This document shows, one piece after another, positions 63,941 through 64,000 of a DNA stretch of 64,000 bases (its first letter is position 1; every line of letters begins with the position of its first letter). The position numbers and the translations under genes were made by a program. Under the pieces are notes generated by a model. That model was not told the DNA's origin, made no database searches, and saw nothing but the letters and a program-made list of their open reading frames with translations. Origin of the DNA: Blautia sp. AF19-10LB (GTDB lineage: Bacteria > Bacillota > Clostridia > Lachnospirales > Lachnospiraceae). The stretch is from positions 62,001-126,000 of the forward strand of contig NZ_QTWS01000005.1 of the NCBI RefSeq assembly GCF_003461245.1, written 5' to 3'.

Positions 63941-64000
63941 TTATCTTACGAGACACGGACGCTTGTTATCGAATTTCCATCCCGGGATCAGATACTGCAT
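63941..64000 (-). CDS. 3' end of a gene cut by the window edge
   Basis: An open frame of 19 codons (ending KRPCLVR) then TAA, 73 bases before the GntP start and on the same strand. No terminator follows, so it is probably the preceding gene of the sugar-acid operon. Too short to name. Confidence 0.4.
   Translation of the reverse strand: MQYLIPGWKFDNKRPCLVR

Overview
The window looks like a gut Firmicute of the Lachnospiraceae (Blautia/Ruminococcus-like). The support is Gram-positive style ribosome sites (GGAGG), SipW-type signal peptidases, an HPr-family protein, sortase-free membrane-anchored surface proteins, ABC sugar importers with AraC/LacI regulators, and a glycyl-radical-enzyme microcompartment for deoxysugars. 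No rRNA, tRNA, CRISPR or IS transposase was seen. Assignment is from gene content only.

Region 1 (1-10890, all minus strand) is one compact operon of 10-11 genes. Four small TasA/camelysin-like exported proteins are followed by a SipW peptidase, a membrane-anchored McrB-type AAA+ ATPase, a DUF2357/coiled-coil partner, a second SipW, a PilZ (c-di-GMP) protein and a membrane protein sharing the surface-protein motif. A last TasA-like gene sits behind a highly structured leader and runs off the window. This is the least explained and most interesting part: it looks like a c-di-GMP-linked, ATPase-assisted surface fibre or matrix system. Two surface proteins (CAP plus Ig-like; SH3 plus membrane anchor) follow at 11091-15050.

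Region 2 (15264-34827) handles L-fucose. L-fucose isomerase and a divergent AraC regulator, then recQ, precede a B12-independent 1,2-propanediol microcompartment locus on the minus strand. The GRE propanediol dehydratase and its activase have a consensus promoter. A second consensus promoter drives fuculose-phosphate aldolase, PduP, a Zn-alcohol dehydrogenase, four BMC-H shell proteins, PduL, a BMC-P pentamer, PduS, PduT, a DeoR regulator, an Fe-alcohol dehydrogenase and PduO. The aldolase makes lactaldehyde, which is reduced to propanediol, dehydrated to propanal, then disproportionated to propanol and propionyl-phosphate. No fuculokinase or fucose transporter is visible here.

Region 3 (34969-41276) is mixed. 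It holds a PHP hydrolase, about 600 bases with two very long imperfect hairpins, a cysteine-rich small protein, a cobalamin riboswitch that seems to have lost its gene, NudC, glycerate kinase, an internally deleted GGDEF gene and a CdaR regulator.

Region 4 (41282-60437) holds two sugar systems. In the first, a beta-glucoside/oligoglucan system, one operon has an ABC importer without ATPase plus a GH3 enzyme, and a second has two GH94 phosphorylases. Both appear to be controlled by the AraC regulator at 47203, because their promoters share a box at identical spacing. In the second, a beta-fructoside system, an ABC importer with its MsmK-type ATPase, an HPr-like protein lacking the phosphorylatable histidine, and a GH32 enzyme are controlled by a divergent LacI regulator with clear palindromic operators.

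Region 5 (60451-64000) is a sugar-acid operon: a GntP permease, a DapA-family aldolase, a DlgD-type dehydrogenase, and the 3' end of one more gene at the window edge.
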